From: Neocallimastix lanati (nom. inval.) | Taxonomy: Eukaryota > Neocallimastigomycota > Neocallimastigomycetes > Neocallimastigales > Neocallimastigaceae | Length of the DNA stretch: 58,500 nt | Direction of reading: 5' to 3' | Assembly (NCBI GenBank): GCA_016946835.1 | Contig: JACVTC010000050.1 | Span: forward strand, 450,001-508,500 | Shown here: one piece after another, positions 55,878 to 58,500 of the stretch | Layout: every line of letters begins with the position of its first letter | How positions within the stretch are numbered: position 1 is the stretch's first letter | Translations under genes and position numbers: made by a program | Notes under the pieces: generated by a model | Seen by the model: the letters and a program-made list of their open reading frames with translations, nothing else | What the model was told of the DNA's origin: nothing | The model's database searches: none

Positions 55878-58500
55878 AAGGGAGAGGAAGCACTCCCTAT
55901 AAAAATAAAATAGCTTCATTACAATACAAATCCATTCCTAGTAGTACAAATGATTATAATAAGGAAGAAAAAGAAGATGCTTCCTATACTAATGAAACTC
56001 ACAAAGAATCCGATAATGAGAATGATGTAGAATTTATAGTTAGTGCGACAAAAAGGAAGTTGACGACTAACGATGAAACTAGTGAAAATAATGAAAAGAG
56101 ACAACGTAAAAGTCTCAAAGATAATCCTACCCCTATAACAACTCCTGCAATAAGAAAGATAAAAGAGAAGGAAATAGAAAATAGAATAATTGTTAAAAAT
56201 AAAAATCAACTACATCCTTCGATAATGGCGCAGCCTAATATAAATATTGAGAAAGCCAAAGAAAAACAAATTCGGAATAAAGAAAGAGCTAACTTTGGAA
56301 ATAACAAGGGAAAAAGGAAGGAAAGGGAGGATAATATTACTATAAGAGAAAAGCAAAGTCTGGATTCTTCAAAACAAAGAAATAGCATCAGTACTACTAG
56401 TGATAAAATGCATCAACGATTAAATAAATTAATTGATAATGAAAACGATAAAATTATTAAAACAAAACAAATCAATGAAATGGAAGTTATTGAAGTTCCT
56501 GAAAAGCTTAATGACGAAGGTCATGAGAATATTACATTACAGAAGCTCATAGATTTTCAAGAGCCTAAAGAAAAAGCAACAATTAGTAGAACGCTTAGGA
56601 ACATCAAGATGTGTAAGGATCAGGAAGAATATAATGTTTTACAAGATTTGAATGAAACCAAGTGTAATATTAGTTTCGGTCAGCTCCTCAATGTTTCTCC
56701 AAAAGTCAGAAGTCAAGTAAGTCAAGGATTAAAATTAGAAAAACCTGAAAAGAAAATAATAGGTGCATTAAACAATACTATTGCTGCTGCTACCTTGGTA
56801 AATAATATTGATCACTCTTATATTAGCAAAAGTAAGGAAACCTCAGAAGAAGATATTGCCATGGTTGATGTAACAGTAGATGAAATTCCTGGTAAAGCAC
56901 TAATTGATTCTTGTAGCAATCTCAATGTTATCACAAAAAAATTTTATGAGAAATTACCTGGAAATTATGAAGAAGTAGGTATTAGTCGTGGAAGGATACG
57001 TTTAGCGACTAAGAATGATGAGTATTCAGAAGGAATCATTGTACGAATACCTGTTAAGATTAATGATTATAAAATGATAGTAGATTTTCGTATAATTGAT
57101 GATGATGACCCATTTTATGATTTGTTGATTAATTTTCAAACTCAAGTAGAACACAATCTTTTTATCCATCCTATAAGATATAGTTTATGTCAATTTAATT
57201 CTCAAGGACTAATCGACGTTATAGCTCCTATTAATAATAATTTCCAAGAAGAAGAAAAATTAGTATGTATAGTAAGGAAAATACTTGAAGATGAAGACAC
57301 AACTAATGAATTAAAGAAACTTGAAGGTCTATCCCCGCAAGAGTATATCCATGATGAAAAATTTTTAGCAAGTCTTTGTAAAGATTATAAAGATGTAATA
57401 GTAAAATTACTTGAAGAAAACTTGGACATTATAGCGACATCTTCTGAAGAATTAACCCCGTCAGACTTAGCACCTCATAAGATTAACTTGAAAGCGAACG
57501 CAAAACCTGTTAAACAAAGATGTTACAGGGTAACCAAATTTAAATCGGATATTATTAAAGAAGAACTAATTAAACTTATTAAGAAAAAGCTAGTTGTACC
57601 ATCTTATTCAGAATGGTCTTCACCTGTTGTTGTGGTCCCAAAGGCTAATGGAAAATGGAGATTGTGTGTGGACTACCGCAAGGTGAATGATCTAACCGAA
57701 AAAGACTCTTATGCCCTTCCATATATTGACGAGATATTTGACAGTTTAGATGGTGCCAAAATCTTTACTACTATGGATCTATACTCAGGTTACCATCAAA
57801 TCCTAATGGACGAAGAAAGTGTTGAAATAACCAGTTTTACAACCAAATTTGGCAACTACCAATTCAAAGTTATGCCTTTCGGATTAACTGGAGCTCCGGC
57901 TACCTTCCAACGGGAAATGAATAGAATTTTATTTCCTTTAATCGGAAAATGTGTTTTCAACTTTATTGATGATATACTTATATATTCAAAAACTGTCGAA
58001 GAACATATCCAACACATAAAGCAGGTATTAGCAATCTTCAAGGAACATAAATTAAAAATTAATATTGAAAAATGTCACTTTATGCAAACGGAAGTTGAAG
58101 TTCTTGGTCACAAGATTTCTACTAAGGGTCTTAGTCCTCAAAATAGTAAAATTGAAGCAATTAAAGCCTGGAAAGAACCCACGAATATACATGAGTTAAG
58201 ATCATTCTTAGGTGCTGTAGGATATTATAGGAACTTTATAAATGAATATGCTCAAACCTCAGCTCCTCTTTGTAAGCTATTAAGAAAAGGCGTAAAATAT
58301 AAATGGAATAATGAACAAAAACAAAGTTTTACCAAATTAAAAGAAAAATTAATTAATGCTCCTATTTTAAAATATCCTGATTTTTCCAAAGAATTCATTA
58401 TTCGAACAGATGCATCATATGAAGGTATTGGTGGAGTTTTATTGCAGAAAGACGAATCGGAAATAGAACACCCGATTCATTTCATTAGCCGTAGCTTAAC
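55856..58500 (+). CDS. Ty3 Pol: protease, reverse transcriptase, RNase H (cut by right edge)
   Basis: The frame -1 to Gag is open from just after a TAG at 55853 to the window end. About 330 hydrophilic Lys/Glu-rich residues come first, then an aspartyl protease with ALIDSCSNLNVI. The reverse transcriptase runs from about 57500: WRLCVDYRKVND, TTMDLYSGYHQI, FGLTGAPATFQ and catalytic FIDDILIYSK, followed by VLGHKIS and LRSFLGAVGYYRNFI. RNase H begins with FIIRTDASYEGIGGVLLQ before the edge. Integrase should follow outside. Domain order and motifs are those of Ty3/gypsy elements. It lacks its own ATG near the start, in keeping with expression by frameshifting. No stop occurs over about 2.6 kb, so the copy looks young. 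Confidence 0.93.
55865..55897 (+). promoter_or_regulatory. -1 programmed ribosomal frameshift site
   Basis: The heptamer T TTA AAC (55865-55871) is in the correct phase with the Gag frame and is a classic X XXY YYZ slippery sequence. Eight bases later GGGAG (55880-55884) pairs with CTCCC (55893-55897) around an 8-base loop, and Gag stops two codons after the heptamer. A -1 slip puts ribosomes in the frame that stays open as Pol. Confidence 0.9.

Noticed and set aside
55919-58041. Minus-strand frames across the right Ty3 element
   Set aside because: They are antisense to the Pol frame, which is open throughout and carries all RT motifs.

Overview
The window is nuclear DNA from a very AT-rich, intron-dense eukaryote. 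Long homopolymers and short tandem repeats fill the spaces between genes, proteins carry runs of Asn, Thr and Glu, and introns follow GT...AG with donors such as GTAAGT or GTATAT and acceptors such as AAAG or TAG. Ty3, Copia-like, LINE-like and Mutator-like transposon remains are present. The best fit is an anaerobic gut fungus (Neocallimastigomycota). That is an inference from base composition, intron density and protein content; Dictyostelium-like amoebae are the main alternative, but a kinase gene with 14 introns argues against them.

Host genes, left to right: a PH-domain protein with a proline-rich tail (minus strand, cut by the left edge); a TatD-family hydrolase; an SR splicing factor with one RRM and two zinc knuckles; NOB1, the 20S pre-rRNA endonuclease; a germinal-centre-kinase-III protein kinase in 15 exons; LSM6; tRNA 2'-phosphotransferase (TPT1); and, on the plus strand, a large Asn-rich protein with two internal repeat arrays. 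I rebuilt the exons by hand. In each completed host gene reading phase is kept at every junction, and the summed lengths give whole numbers of codons. Four of these genes work in RNA maturation (SR factor, NOB1, LSM6, TPT1), but they are not an operon or an evident cluster.

Transposon zones. At 5.1-8.6 kb a Mutator-like element remnant has long inverted repeats, a broken FLYWCH/MULE transposase and a nested inverted-repeat unit carrying a secreted Cys-rich gene. At 33.5-34 kb there is a GC-richer SINE-like island. At 38-40.3 kb lies a decayed LINE-like relic, and at 41-41.6 kb a Copia-like relic. From 47.7 kb to the right edge two Ty3-type elements face away from each other. The left one (minus strand) has lost its reverse transcriptase and RNase H within an otherwise open frame. 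The right one (plus strand) is open to the edge, with Gag, a canonical -1 frameshift site and Pol.

The most striking signal is in the leader of the right-hand Ty3 element: four tandem hairpins (54.69-54.86 kb) whose stems keep pairing through compensatory base changes. Together with the TTTAAAC frameshift site and its downstream stem-loop, this suggests a working element controlled at the RNA level. Between the two Ty3 elements lie a tRNA-like relic and a structured GC-rich island of unknown nature.
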